From Chitinophaga lutea (GTDB lineage Bacteria > Bacteroidota > Bacteroidia > Chitinophagales > Chitinophagaceae), in the NCBI RefSeq assembly GCF_003813775.1, contig NZ_RPDH01000001.1, forward strand, positions 1,178,001 to 1,242,000: DNA of 64,000 bases, given 5' to 3'. The number at the start of each line of letters is the position of its first letter. The first letter of the stretch is position 1. The position numbers were made by a program, and so were the translations under genes. Below the pieces are notes generated by a model. The model ran no database searches. It had not been told where the DNA came from and worked only from the letters and a program-made list of their open reading frames with translations. This document shows, one piece after another, positions 1 to 8,592 of the stretch.

Positions 1-195
1 CGTACGCTCCACGTCACCGCAGGTGCGGGCTCCATAATTCAACAGATAAAAATACAGCCGTTCGTAAAGCGTTACCAGAGCTTCCTGCTCATGCAGGCGC
101 ACACGATTCCAAAGTTGCACGTCAGCGGCCCCTTCCTGCATACCGGCGCCGGCATTCAATTGTTCGTGGGATGGTGTTGGTTGCACACTGCTCAT
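1..195 (-). CDS. ECF-type RNA polymerase sigma factor, N-terminal part (runs off the window)
   Basis: The reverse strand reads open from an ATG at 195 to the window edge, giving 65 codons with no stop. After a loose N-terminus of about 25 residues comes the pattern LWNRVRLHEQEALVTLYERL followed by YFYLLNYGARTCGD. This matches the start of sigma region 2.1 in Bacteroidota ECF sigma factors (usually LW..I..GD..AL..LY..Y...L..YG.R...D). Regions 2.4 and 4 lie outside the window, so the subgroup and any anti-sigma partner cannot be judged. Such factors direct RNA polymerase to surface-nutrient or stress genes. The call rests on about 40 residues; the family is likely, the target unknown. Confidence 0.6.
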   Translation of the reverse strand, partial: MSSVQPTPSHEQLNAGAGMQEGAADVQLWNRVRLHEQEALVTLYERLYFYLLNYGARTCGDVERT

Positions 196-685
196 CGGTA
201 ATCAGCGATTTCTTAAAAGTAGCACGGATGGGCACTTCAAGCTGCCCGTTAAGGTATTTACAGATACAGGCGGAGCATATGCATACCGCGGCGAGCATCA
301 CTTCAAACACCCTTTTTTCATAACATTTACCGAACACAGGTGAAAGAGGTTGGCCGTTCTAATTGCGACCTGCATTCATAACAGGCATGATCAGTCCCTG
401 CACTTGTCAATTTCTTTCCAGGGTCACTTTGCGGCAACTGATCAATTTTGGCTGCCAAGATACTTTATTTTTCCATTCTTCAAATTTTTCTGCAAAAGAC
501 AGGAAACGGGGAACCGAAGAGATATTCTTCACCTGCTTATTCCATGATGCCTCGTTTTTACCGGCAGCCGGGAAATTGCAAATTATGAACAACAAGCGAG
601 CAAAATAGTGGTTGTTTGAGACCTCAAAAGAACAGATTTTGGAACGAAGCAGACTGCCGTCTACAAAACCGGCAGCCGCGCCACG
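196..685. other. Intergenic region without a recognisable gene
   Basis: This 490-base stretch separates the divergent sigma factor (reverse) and the glycosidase (forward). Short open frames on both strands have no signal peptide, no family resemblance and mutually overlapping frames, so I do not call them. The sequence is AT-richer than the flanking genes, as expected for a region carrying two divergent promoters. I could not find a convincing TTTG/TAnnTTTG pair. Confidence 0.5.
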
Positions 686-2944
686 ATGAAATTTACAAAC
701 AGCGGAATATACATTGCGGGCATTTGCGCGCTCTTATCCTCTCCATTCAAAACCAGGGCGCAAACAGGCGCCGGACAGGTGGTGGGCAAATACAAAAACG
801 TGTTTACAGCCCCGCCCGCCAGAACGCCTGCTAGCGTTGCCGTTGACGGGCCGCTGCTGGGGAATGGCTTTGCCGCCGCGGCCATGGCAGGGCGCCCCGA
901 ACAACAAACCTATTATCTTTCCAGGAACGATTTCTGGCGCCTGAAATCAGGGTTCAACGAATCCTATCCCGCCGTACTGGGTAAACTGGAAATTTTAATC
1001 CCCGAACTGAAAGGCGCGTCCTACCGCGTGGAGCAGGATTTGTTCCGGGCTGTCACTATCGCCGATTTCAAAAAACAGGACACTTCCATACGAATAACAT
1101 CCATGATGGCGGCCAAAAATGATTGGCTTGTTATCGACATAACGAACAGCGGCCATGTTCTCCTGAAGGGGAAGGTATCATTAAGCCTGCCTGGAGCCGA
1201 CCAGTTTCACATAGCCCATCCCGCCGTGAATAAATTCGTGGATACCGTTTCGTCGGGCGATAATGGACAGGGTACACAATGGATATTACGAGGGTTCCGG
1301 CAAGGTGTGGATATACCTTCCAACGCGGCAGCCGCAGTAAGAATATTGGGGAAGTCATCGAACGGGTTTACTATCTCTCCGGGAAAAACCATTACACTCG
1401 TTTGTGTATTTACCAGTAATATGCAAGCAAATGACTGCCTGCAGGCCGCCCGGCAACAGGCGCAGCAGGCCGGCAATGCCGCAGTTGCAAAAATCCGCAG
1501 GGAACATGCCGCCTGGTGGAGCCACTTCTGGAATGAAAGTTTTGTAGATATCGGCGATTCCTTGATCGAACAACAATATTACAAGTCGCAATACACCATG
1601 GCCTCCTGCAGCCGCGATCCAAAGTTCCCTCCCGGTATTTTCGGAAGTTGGGTGACGCGGGAACTGCCGGCATGGAATGGCGATTATCATCTCAACTATA
1701 ATTACTCCGCGCCGTTCTACGCCCTCTATTCATCCAATCATTTACAACAGGCATCGCCCTACGAAACGCCGCTGATCGATTTTATATCCAGGGGCAAATA
1801 TTATGCGGAAAAAATTACCGGCATCGCCGACGGCGTCTTGTATCCTGTTGGCATTGGCCCATTGGGCATCGAAAGCACCAGGAAGAATGACATCATGCGC
1901 AAAAGCTTTGGTGGATACATCACTGGCGGGCAGACGGAAGATGAAGGATTGTTTTTCGGGCAAAAAAGCAACGCGGCTTATTGCGTCACCAATCTTTCCA
2001 CGCAGTTCTACCGCACGTACGACACGGCGTTTACTAGAAGGGTGTATCCCTTTGTCCGATCAGTGGCTGTCTTTTGGCAGCACTATCTCAAAAGGGAAGG
2101 CGCCCGCTACGTTATCGAGAATGATGCCATTCATGAAGGAACAATAGGCACCAGGAATCCCATTCTGACGTTAGGCCTCCTGCCGATGGTATTGAAAACC
2201 GCCATTGACATGAGCGCGCTGTTGGGCGAAGACGCGGAATTACGAAATGTCTGGCAGGAGAAAGCGGATCTCCTGGCAGATTATCCCGTACAACAACGCA
2301 ATGGCAGAACTGTTTTCCGTTACAGCGAACAGGGAACCGCCTGGTGGGGAGATAATACGCTCGGCATTCAGCATATTTATCCTGCCGGTCAGATTGGCCT
2401 GAGCAGCAGCCCCAGGCTATTGGAAATTTCGCAACATACCATCCGCGAAATGAACCGCTGGCTCGACATGAACGGTTCGAATAGTTTTTTCCCCGCCGCC
2501 GTCAGGGTAGGATATAATGCCGATACCATCCTGCAGAAGTTGCGTGACTACACATTACACACATACCCGAACGGCTTCCAACTGAATAACCCTCACGGTA
2601 TTGAAAATTGCAGCACTGTCCCCAATACCATCAACGAAATGCTATGCATGTCCAACCAGCATGTGTTGCGGGTATTTGCAGTGTGGCCCCGTGAAAAAGA
2701 TTGCTCCTTTACGAATATCCGGAGTGAAGGGGCCTTCCTCGTTTCTGCGGCATTAAAAAACGGCGTGGTGCAATATGTAAAAGTCGTCAGCGAAAAAGGC
2801 CGCGATTGTATATTACAGAATCCCTGGCCGGGGAAAACCCTGATCGTTAAAAGCAATAAAAAAGCGACGGTAAAAAGTAGCGGGGCTATGGTAACCTTGC
2901 CCACGATAACAGGGGAAGCGTTGTTGATCACGCATCTGCAATAA
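686..2944 (+). CDS. Secreted glycoside hydrolase, GH95-like (six-hairpin fold)
   Basis: 752 residues. Residues 1-25 form a signal peptide ending near TRAQ, so the protein is exported. The body resembles the GH95 (alpha-L-fucosidase/galactosidase) and GH65 clan of (alpha/alpha)6 enzymes: an N-terminal beta-sandwich starting around LLGNGFAAAAMAGRP, a central segment with PAWNGDYHLNYNYSAPFY that parallels the WN.DYH.N.N motif of GH95, and a C-terminal part with the GIENCSTVPNTINEML pattern and a closing beta domain. Length fits the family (about 750-800). It stands alone, with no SusCD next to it. The family is a resemblance read by eye; substrate specificity is not predictable, and the catalytic acid was not assigned with certainty. 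Confidence 0.65.
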   Translation: MKFTNSGIYIAGICALLSSPFKTRAQTGAGQVVGKYKNVFTAPPARTPASVAVDGPLLGNGFAAAAMAGRPEQQTYYLSRNDFWRLKSGFNESYPAVLGKLEILIPELKGASYRVEQDLFRAVTIADFKKQDTSIRITSMMAAKNDWLVIDITNSGHVLLKGKVSLSLPGADQFHIAHPAVNKFVDTVSSGDNGQGTQWILRGFRQGVDIPSNAAAAVRILGKSSNGFTISPGKTITLVCVFTSNMQANDCLQAARQQAQQAGNAAVAKIRREHAAWWSHFWNESFVDIGDSLIEQQYYKSQYTMASCSRDPKFPPGIFGSWVTRELPAWNGDYHLNYNYSAPFYALYSSNHLQQASPYETPLIDFISRGKYYAEKITGIADGVLYPVGIGPLGIESTRKNDIMRKSFGGYITGGQTEDEGLFFGQKSNAAYCVTNLSTQFYRTYDTAFTRRVYPFVRSVAVFWQHYLKREGARYVIENDAIHEGTIGTRNPILTLGLLPMVLKTAIDMSALLGEDAELRNVWQEKADLLADYPVQQRNGRTVFRYSEQGTAWWGDNTLGIQHIYPAGQIGLSSSPRLLEISQHTIREMNRWLDMNGSNSFFPAAVRVGYNADTILQKLRDYTLHTYPNGFQLNNPHGIENCSTVPNTINEMLCMSNQHVLRVFAVWPREKDCSFTNIRSEGAFLVSAALKNGVVQYVKVVSEKGRDCILQNPWPGKTLIVKSNKKATVKSSGAMVTLPTITGEALLITHLQ

Positions 2945-3012
2945 TGGAGGATGGGGTAAAGACCTGAAGGCTCCGAAAAAGCCCCGGTTTACCCGGGTGA
3001 GACTTCAGCGGG

Positions 3013-3381
3013 TTAACGCCGGGTTCTTTGCTGATAGGCTTCCAGCGCATTACCAAGTAACTTTTTTAAAGCGCCGCTGTAAATATCTTCCTGATTTCCG
3101 ATCACCACGTAGCGGGAAATTTTGCCGCTTCCCTCCAGCAAATGACCCGGATCATGAAGTTCACTTCCTTTATAAAAGCCCAGTTTTAATCCTTTTTTTG
3201 AAGGGATGATCGTGCAGATCATGTCAGCATATTTTTCCCCGTAAACGTAAGCGACCATTTTAGCAGGCAAGTCAACCTGTTCGGTAACGCCGGGTAAATT
3301 TTCCAGTAGTACCTCACGTAGCTGAGTGGCCAGGCTGGAAACCTGGTCGGGGTACTGTTGTAAAAATGTGATGGCTTCCAT
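3013..3381 (-). CDS. DUF1801 (YdhG-like) domain protein
   Basis: 122 residues, cytoplasmic, no signal peptide or membrane segment. The pattern is that of the DUF1801/YdhG fold: an N-terminal helix (FLQQYPDQVSSLATQLREVLLENLPGV), then a beta-rich core with VAYVYGEKYADMICTIIPSKKGLKLGFYKG, and a C-terminal helix starting at EDIYSGALKKLLGNALEAY. Length is typical. The molecular function of this family is not established; some members in other bacteria are linked to iron or stress responses. It converges with the glycosidase (69 bases between stops) and is not in an operon. Family call fairly safe, function open. Confidence 0.75.
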   Translation of the reverse strand: MEAITFLQQYPDQVSSLATQLREVLLENLPGVTEQVDLPAKMVAYVYGEKYADMICTIIPSKKGLKLGFYKGSELHDPGHLLEGSGKISRYVVIGNQEDIYSGALKKLLGNALEAYQQRTRR

Positions 3382-3839
3382 GAGAGTGAATTTAGCAATA
3401 TTTCAGGCTCGTGCCAACACAACGGCAAAACGCCTCGCCAACAGTGTACGGGCGAGGCGTTTTTTTCATCCAGGGTAACAGCTTCATCTATCCGGAAAGC
3501 TGCAGGCAACCGTTGGTAATATCAATCATCTCCAGGGATTTTTTATCCGCCTTGCTTTTGTTATGTGTGTTATGTGATTTTAGACCCGGTAAATGAGGGC
3601 GGTTTGATATGGTGTTTTCGAGATATTACTTCCCCCGATACAGAACTTAGTCAATGCTGATTTACAGTTAGATACTAATTACGAGGGGCAAATGAGGGAC
3701 AATAATAAGCTAAACAAGACAAACTAAAACATAAGAAACGAACCGCCTCAGCAAATACTTTTTTGAGCTAAAAATACACTTCAAACATGTGCTTTTAGCG
3801 GTTTCATAGTACAAAATATGCTTAGTTAGGATAGCTGCA
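3382..3839. other. AT-rich intergenic region
   Basis: 458 bases upstream of the DUF1801 gene and downstream of the SUKH-like gene, both reverse. It holds one strong hairpin (3429-3459, listed separately). The rest is AT-rich and has no open frame with coding character. AAATGAGGG occurs twice (near 3590 and 3690), and GGCGGTTTG near 3600 has an inverted partner CGAACCGCC near 3738. I see no gene in it. Confidence 0.5.
3429..3465. terminator. Rho-independent terminator-like hairpin
   Basis: Perfect 10-bp stem: ACGCCTCGCC at 3429-3438 pairs with GGCGAGGCGT at 3450-3459 around an 11-nt loop. A run of T follows at 3459-3465 on the forward strand, and a short T run (GTTTTG) follows on the reverse strand. 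No forward gene ends here; the likely client is the reverse transcript of the SUKH-like gene that ends at 3840. Direction is therefore uncertain. Confidence 0.6.
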
Positions 3840-5348
3840 TTACTTATCGGGCCGGTGAAGATTTTCCCAGTGCCAAAATGCATCAGAAAATTTTGCCTGA
3901 GCAGGATCTATAATTTCCTCATAAGGTTCTTCTACAGGCGCTATTTTAAAATTATCGGTTAGCCAGGATCTGTAAGCGTCTATATTATTGCTCAAAGAAT
4001 AACTGTCCTTATCATTACTGAGCTTAAAGCATTCGCCATCCAGCACAGGTTCAATATCGTAAGTGAGTAAACGCAGGAGTTGCAATACGTTTTCAGCGAC
4101 GACATCTATTCCGTTTTCCCTATCCAGTACAATTACGGGCATATCTTTAGTTTCTTTACCCAGCCTCTCATCCCACAAAGCGTAGCATGCCCCGAAGCTC
4201 GTGGCCCTTGCAAAAGGTATAACGGCGCTTATAAACGCATCGCTCTGGCTCCATGTTTTCAAAATAGAAGAATCGTATCCTCTAAGCAGGAAATATTGTG
4301 AATAATTAGCATGGCTTTGCTGAAAAGCGTAAAGCGAAACCAATTCCTGAGGGGTTTCTCTTCCCTGAAAATTCTTTTCAAATGCTTCAAAGCTCCTGTG
4401 TTTCTGTACTGTTTCATACCCCTCTTCCACATCAATATCGTATTTTATTAAAAAATCATACAGACTATCGGCATACTGATCACTGGCGACCTGCACAATG
4501 GCCGCCGCTTCTTCATCTGTTCGTACCGGTTCCAGCCCGAAGTTTGTTTTGGACCAGGCCAAAAAAGCGTCCCGGTGTTCGCTTCTGTTATCGTTTTCCC
4601 CGCCTTTATAAAAATAAGCTGAACTCCAGTCTACGAAAATTTCCACATCATAACCGAGCAGGTGGATCAAATCCGTTGTGTTTTTAGCCACCAGATGTAT
4701 TCCGCCCTCATCTCCAAAAACCACAATAGGGCATTTGTCCAGGTTTTCATTAATCACCCAAATGGCATAGATGCTTCCTCCGCCTGTTGCTGTCGCGAAC
4801 TCTATAAAAGAATTCAAAAAACCTTCTTCCTCTGAATAGGTCTTTAGTCCGGTCTTATCAATCGCGTTCAGGTAAAAGCCATCCGCATAGCTGCCTCCAC
4901 CATACTCCTTCTCAAATTCAAAAAGTTTTTCCAGATCGTAAGGAACGCTATATATACCGAATTGTTCTCGGAAGGCATGGAAAGGGGTTTTCCCAGCATT
5001 CATATCATCTATATAGTTTACAATTTTAGTCCAGATCTGCCAGGTAAATTCTTTGATGCTATCCGGGCTACCGGCTTCGAGGTTTTTAAAACTTTCATTT
5101 TCGTTTTCCCGGTAAAAAGTAAACAAAAAGCCGCCTTCACTCCGCATGGAGATACACAGCGTATTGTCGTGCAGAATAAAGATACTGTTGCCCATTTCCT
5201 CCCCATCAGCATCGATGTAGGGCTTTTTTATGGTAATTTCCGTATCGCCAAATTCAAGGTCAAGTCCATTGTGATCATGAGCGGGAACAGTGTCAGAATT
5301 GATGATCCTAGTGAAGTTCTCTGTTGTAAAGTCGTATTTCTTCTCCAT
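3840..5348 (-). CDS. Protein with two tandem SUKH/SMI1-KNR4-like domains
   Basis: 502 residues, acidic, cytoplasmic (no signal peptide or membrane segment). An N-terminal part (1-115) is unique. Then the same domain appears twice: about 118-300 and about 320-495. Both copies share LKT.S....F.....FA.AT..G..YA.W, then P.IV......GI..VA.N...L..LL.YD.E...D, and later A...W...NF...PV. This looks like the SUKH (SMI1/KNR4) superfamily, many members of which are immunity proteins of polymorphic or contact-dependent toxins; no toxin gene is visible here. The gene is AT-richer than its neighbours and stands alone with its own promoter (5385-5416), which suggests acquisition. The superfamily is inferred from pattern; the internal duplication is directly visible. 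Confidence 0.6.
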   Translation of the reverse strand: MEKKYDFTTENFTRIINSDTVPAHDHNGLDLEFGDTEITIKKPYIDADGEEMGNSIFILHDNTLCISMRSEGGFLFTFYRENENESFKNLEAGSPDSIKEFTWQIWTKIVNYIDDMNAGKTPFHAFREQFGIYSVPYDLEKLFEFEKEYGGGSYADGFYLNAIDKTGLKTYSEEEGFLNSFIEFATATGGGSIYAIWVINENLDKCPIVVFGDEGGIHLVAKNTTDLIHLLGYDVEIFVDWSSAYFYKGGENDNRSEHRDAFLAWSKTNFGLEPVRTDEEAAAIVQVASDQYADSLYDFLIKYDIDVEEGYETVQKHRSFEAFEKNFQGRETPQELVSLYAFQQSHANYSQYFLLRGYDSSILKTWSQSDAFISAVIPFARATSFGACYALWDERLGKETKDMPVIVLDRENGIDVVAENVLQLLRLLTYDIEPVLDGECFKLSNDKDSYSLSNNIDAYRSWLTDNFKIAPVEEPYEEIIDPAQAKFSDAFWHWENLHRPDK

Positions 5349-5384
5349 TATTCTGTCAAAGTTGAAAGCGGATTATTGCTCTGA

Positions 5385-5416
5385 TAAAGCTACAGTTTAT
5401 AAAAATAACCCACAAA
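5385..5416 (-). promoter_or_regulatory. Predicted promoter of the SUKH-like gene
   Basis: On the reverse strand TTTG (5413-5416), 20 nt, then TAGCTTTA (5385-5392). This matches the Bacteroidota consensus TTTG-N19-21-TAnnTTTG at 11 of 12 fixed and near-fixed positions. Predicted +1 is near 5380, giving a leader of about 30 nt before the ATG at 5348. The -7 element overlaps one copy of the CTACAGTTTAT motif described for 5390-5468. Confidence 0.5.
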
Positions 5417-5424
5417 TTCAACAG

Positions 5425-5468
5425 TCTACAGTTTATTAAACTAGCGTCTACAATTTGTCTACATCCTC
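5425..5468. repeat. 11-nt-phased TCTACA motif array upstream of the SUKH-like gene
   Basis: TCTACAGTTTA (5425), TCTACAATTTG (5447) and TCTACATCCTC (5458) start 22 and 11 bases apart, one and two helical turns; the unit at 5436 is degenerate. A further CTACAGTTTAT lies at 5390-5400 in the promoter. The array is 77-120 bases upstream of the start codon. It could be an operator array for one DNA-binding protein, or a small member of the 11-nt repeat class seen at 13550 and 35123. Confidence 0.45.
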
Positions 5469-5563
5469 CTATCTTTACACCCGTAAGCCTACCGGGCAGG
5501 ACTACACTAAATTGCCAGACTCGTGTCCCCTCACCTATCAGAGTGTTCTGATATTAAGTCGTT

Positions 5564-6946
5564 CTACTTCCCGATACAAAACTTCGAAAAGATAAAATCC
5601 AACCGGTCCTCGTTCGTCACCTCCCCCGCAATATCAGCCAGGAAGAACAGGCAGCGCCGGATGTCCAGCGCCAGCAAATCCCCCGGCAGCCGGTTATCCA
5701 TGCCCTTCTTCACGTCCATCAGGGCGGCATATACTTCCTGTAATGCGGCGTAGTGGCGTACGTTGGTGATGATGGTGTTTTCGGTATTGACCGCGCCGCC
5801 CATCACGTGGGAAACGAGTTTGTCTTTCAGGTCATCGATATGCCCGTGTTGTTTGGCGGAGATGAAAATCACATCCGGCACCATCCCGAATTTCGCACGC
5901 GCCTCCTCAAACCCGAGGGTATCCGCCTTATTCCCCACCAGCAAAAACTGAATGCCTTCACGGTCGAACTCCCGCACCTGCGCGAGCAGATCGTCCACTG
6001 AGAGTTCGGACACGTCGAAGAGATACACCACAATGCCGGCCTCTCTCATTTTCTCCAGTGATTTAGCGACGCCGATGCTTTCGATGGTATCCGTGCTTTC
6101 ACGGATGCCGGCGGTATCGATCAGGCGGAAGAGGATTCCGCCGATGTTGAGCACTTCCTCAATGGTATCGCGCGTGGTGCCGGCGATATCGCTGACGATG
6201 GCGCGGTTTTCATTGAGCAGCGTATTCAGCAAAGTGGATTTACCGGCGTTGGGACGCCCGATGATGGCGGTGTTGACGCCGTTTTTGATCACGTTGCCTA
6301 CTTTGAAGGAATGCACGAGGCGTTCCACTTCGTTAAGCGAGTCGTCCACCAGTGTATACAGCGCCGTACGGTCGGCAAACTCCACGTCTTCCTGGCTGAA
6401 GTCCAGTTCCAGTTCTATCAGCGCGGAGAATTTGATCAGCTGCTCCCGCAGGGCGAACAGCTCTTTGGAAAAGCCGCCGCGCATCTGTTGCATCGCGGTT
6501 TGATGGGAAGCGGCGGTATTGCTGGCAATCAGGTCGGCGACAGACTCGGCCTGTGTGAGGTCGAGCTTGCCGTTCAGGAAAGCGCGCTGCGTGAATTCTC
6601 CCGGCCGGGCGAGGCGGGCGCCCATGGCGATGCAGGCTTCGAGTATCTGTTGCTGGATGTAAGGCGAACCATGGCAGGAGATTTCCACCACTTCTTCGCC
6701 GGTGTATGATTTCGGGGCGCGGTACAGGCTCACCACCACTTCGTCTATCACACGGCCGTGCAGCTGCAGGCTCCCGAAATGCAAGGTATGCCCGGGTTGC
6801 TCCGCCAGTTTTTTGGCGGGGAACAGTTTGTCTGTAATGCCGATGGCCTGTGGGCCGCTCAGCCGTATCACCGCAATGGCGCCTACGCCGGGCGCGGTGG
6901 CAATGGCTACTATCGTATCGTCGTGACCGCCTGTTTTTCCAATCAT
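5564..6946 (-). CDS. mnmE: tRNA uridine-5-carboxymethylaminomethyl modification GTPase MnmE
   Basis: 460 residues, the usual length. With MnmG it installs the carboxymethylaminomethyl group at C5 of the wobble uridine U34 of certain tRNAs. Domains are in the expected order: N-terminal folate-binding domain opening DTIVAIATAPGVGAIAVIRLSG, a helical domain, and an inserted G domain with G1 GRPNAGKS (230-237), DIAGTTRD and the G3 DTAG motif. The C-terminus is FCIGK, with the conserved cysteine of the C.GK tail. The gene is monocistronic as far as seen. On the reverse strand TAATTTCG lies four bases before the ATG, one base off the -7 consensus, so the mRNA could be leaderless. Confidence 0.97.
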   Translation of the reverse strand: MIGKTGGHDDTIVAIATAPGVGAIAVIRLSGPQAIGITDKLFPAKKLAEQPGHTLHFGSLQLHGRVIDEVVVSLYRAPKSYTGEEVVEISCHGSPYIQQQILEACIAMGARLARPGEFTQRAFLNGKLDLTQAESVADLIASNTAASHQTAMQQMRGGFSKELFALREQLIKFSALIELELDFSQEDVEFADRTALYTLVDDSLNEVERLVHSFKVGNVIKNGVNTAIIGRPNAGKSTLLNTLLNENRAIVSDIAGTTRDTIEEVLNIGGILFRLIDTAGIRESTDTIESIGVAKSLEKMREAGIVVYLFDVSELSVDDLLAQVREFDREGIQFLLVGNKADTLGFEEARAKFGMVPDVIFISAKQHGHIDDLKDKLVSHVMGGAVNTENTIITNVRHYAALQEVYAALMDVKKGMDNRLPGDLLALDIRRCLFFLADIAGEVTNEDRLDFIFSKFCIGK

Positions 6947-7007
6947 AGGCCGAAATTAAATAAAATACGCCGCACTGAAGAATGGGGCCCACCATACAAT
7001 CCCCCCC

Positions 7008-7041
7008 AAAAAAAATTCCCCCGCCTTTACAGACGGGGGAA
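7008..7041 (-). terminator. Terminator of the exbB-exbD-exbD-tonB operon
   Basis: TTCCCCCG (7016-7023) pairs with CGGGGGAA (7034-7041) around a 10-nt loop. Read on the reverse strand the stem is followed by eight T, the classical intrinsic terminator form. It lies 31 bases beyond the tonB stop and before mnmE. Confidence 0.85.
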
Positions 7042-7071
7042 CATGTATTCTTACTAGCGTGAGACTTATTA

Positions 7072-7908
7072 CTACTCTTGCAGTGTAAAGCGGATCGGCA
7101 GGTTGAACTGCACAGATACCTGGCGTCCGTTCTGCTTACCGGGTTTCCACTTCGGCATTTTTTTCACCACGCGGATGGCTTCCTCTTCGAGGCCACCGCC
7201 TTTCGGGGCGCCTACGGTTTTCACATCCTTGATGGTACCTTCAGAGTCCACCACGAATGATACGAACACTGTACCGGAGATGCCGTTTTCCGTTGCCATG
7301 GGTGGGTAGCGGATGTTGTTATTGAGGTACTTGGCCAGCGCCTCTTCACCACCAGGGAAGGTCGGAGGTTGCTCCACGAACGTGAAGATCTCGTCTTTCG
7401 GGGGAGGTGCGGGTGCGTCGATTACACCGGTACCTTTACTGTCGTTGATCAATCCCGGGTCAATACCGTTGGGATCGCCTTCCACAGTTTTGGTGCTCAC
7501 GGCTTTATCTTTGATCTCTTCGATCTTCACCAGTTCCTCTTCGGCTTTTACTTCTTCGTCTTTCTTGATTACCGGCGGCGTAAACTGCACGGACGGTTTT
7601 ACCGGGGGCGGCGGAGCGGGCGGCGGAGGCGGCGGAGGCGGCGTTTTCGGATCATCCGGCAACTTCACGTCCTCCAGTTTGATATCCTCCACGATCGGCT
7701 TCTTTACCATATCTGAGTTGTCGCCCTTCGCATTTAAATACAGAAGGTAGCCGCCAACGATCAGCAGGGCCAGGCCCGCTGTGGCCAGAATGGAATTCCG
7801 CACGCGTTTGTCGTACTTCTTGCGAAGTTCATAAGCACCGTAGCTCTTGTTCCTGTCTTCAAACAGGATGTCAAGAAAATCGGACTTAAGGATTTTAGCT
7901 GAATCCAT
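7072..7908 (-). CDS. tonB: Energy transducer TonB
   Basis: 278 residues. A cytoplasmic N-terminus (1-37, with the DILFEDRNKSYGAYELRKKYDKR motif typical of Bacteroidota TonB), one membrane segment at about 38-58, a periplasmic Pro-rich spacer (PKTPPPPPPPPAPPPPVKP, about 88-107) and the C-terminal TonB domain (about 185-278) with the YP.MA...ISGTVFVSFVVDSEG pattern. It carries proton-motive energy from ExbB/ExbD to TonB-dependent outer-membrane receptors such as the SusC protein at 42-45 kb. It is the last gene of a four-gene operon, 45 bases after the second exbD, and is followed by a terminator. Confidence 0.93.
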   Translation of the reverse strand: MDSAKILKSDFLDILFEDRNKSYGAYELRKKYDKRVRNSILATAGLALLIVGGYLLYLNAKGDNSDMVKKPIVEDIKLEDVKLPDDPKTPPPPPPPPAPPPPVKPSVQFTPPVIKKDEEVKAEEELVKIEEIKDKAVSTKTVEGDPNGIDPGLINDSKGTGVIDAPAPPPKDEIFTFVEQPPTFPGGEEALAKYLNNNIRYPPMATENGISGTVFVSFVVDSEGTIKDVKTVGAPKGGGLEEEAIRVVKKMPKWKPGKQNGRQVSVQFNLPIRFTLQE

Positions 7909-7953
7909 TGTTAATTGTTTATAGATGGATGCAAAAAAATTAGTTTTTCCATA

Positions 7954-8541
7954 CTACTGGATCCCGTTGGAGGTCTCAGTAGTTTTGATCCATTGCTTGT
8001 CCTGGTCGCTGATATCCACCGTTGCATAGCGCTGGATACGGTTGATTGCCATTTCATCCAATAAATCTACAAAGTTCTTGTATGTGGAGCCGTCATCAGC
8101 TTTGATGATCACCACCACATCTTCGGGCTCTCCTTTTGAGTTCCTGAATTTGGACACTTCATCGCGTTTTTTGATAATCACGTCACGGATGCCGTTCGTG
8201 TTGGCAAAAGTTGTCGCTTTGAAGAAGTCCGGATTACTGGAGGCATTGGGGTCTTGCGCCAATCCCTCGTAGTAATAAACCTGGTCTTTCTTGCCTAACA
8301 GGATAGTGAGAGCGGTGCTTTCCTTCACTTTGTTCTGCTCTTCCTCTTTCTCAGTATCCTTGGGCATCACCAGATCCATCGTCTTGGGCTTAGACATAGT
8401 GGTGGTGAGCATGAAGAAGGTAATCAGGAGAAAACCCAAATCCACCATCGGGGTCATGTCAACACGGGTCGAAAGCTTTTTGGATTTCGTTCCCTGGTGT
8501 TTCTTACCACCGCCACTACTGCTGGTATCCATTTCAGCCAT
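7954..8541 (-). CDS. exbD: ExbD/TolR-family biopolymer transport protein (second copy)
   Basis: 195 residues. A Gly/Ser/Lys-rich cytoplasmic N-terminus precedes one membrane segment (about 31-50) containing VDLGFLLITFFM; Asp34 is the membrane aspartate that carries protons in this family. The remainder is a periplasmic ExbD domain, longer than in enteric ExbD and typical of Bacteroidota. It pairs with the other ExbD and with ExbB to energise TonB. Gap of 51 bases to the preceding exbD and 45 to tonB, so clearly one operon. Confidence 0.9.
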   Translation of the reverse strand: MAEMDTSSSGGGKKHQGTKSKKLSTRVDMTPMVDLGFLLITFFMLTTTMSKPKTMDLVMPKDTEKEEEQNKVKESTALTILLGKKDQVYYYEGLAQDPNASSNPDFFKATTFANTNGIRDVIIKKRDEVSKFRNSKGEPEDVVVIIKADDGSTYKNFVDLLDEMAINRIQRYATVDISDQDKQWIKTTETSNGIQ

Positions 8542-8592
8542 GGTAGCATTTCTTTTTTTGTTGAAACAATTGTACTAACGGTCCCCCCGTTA

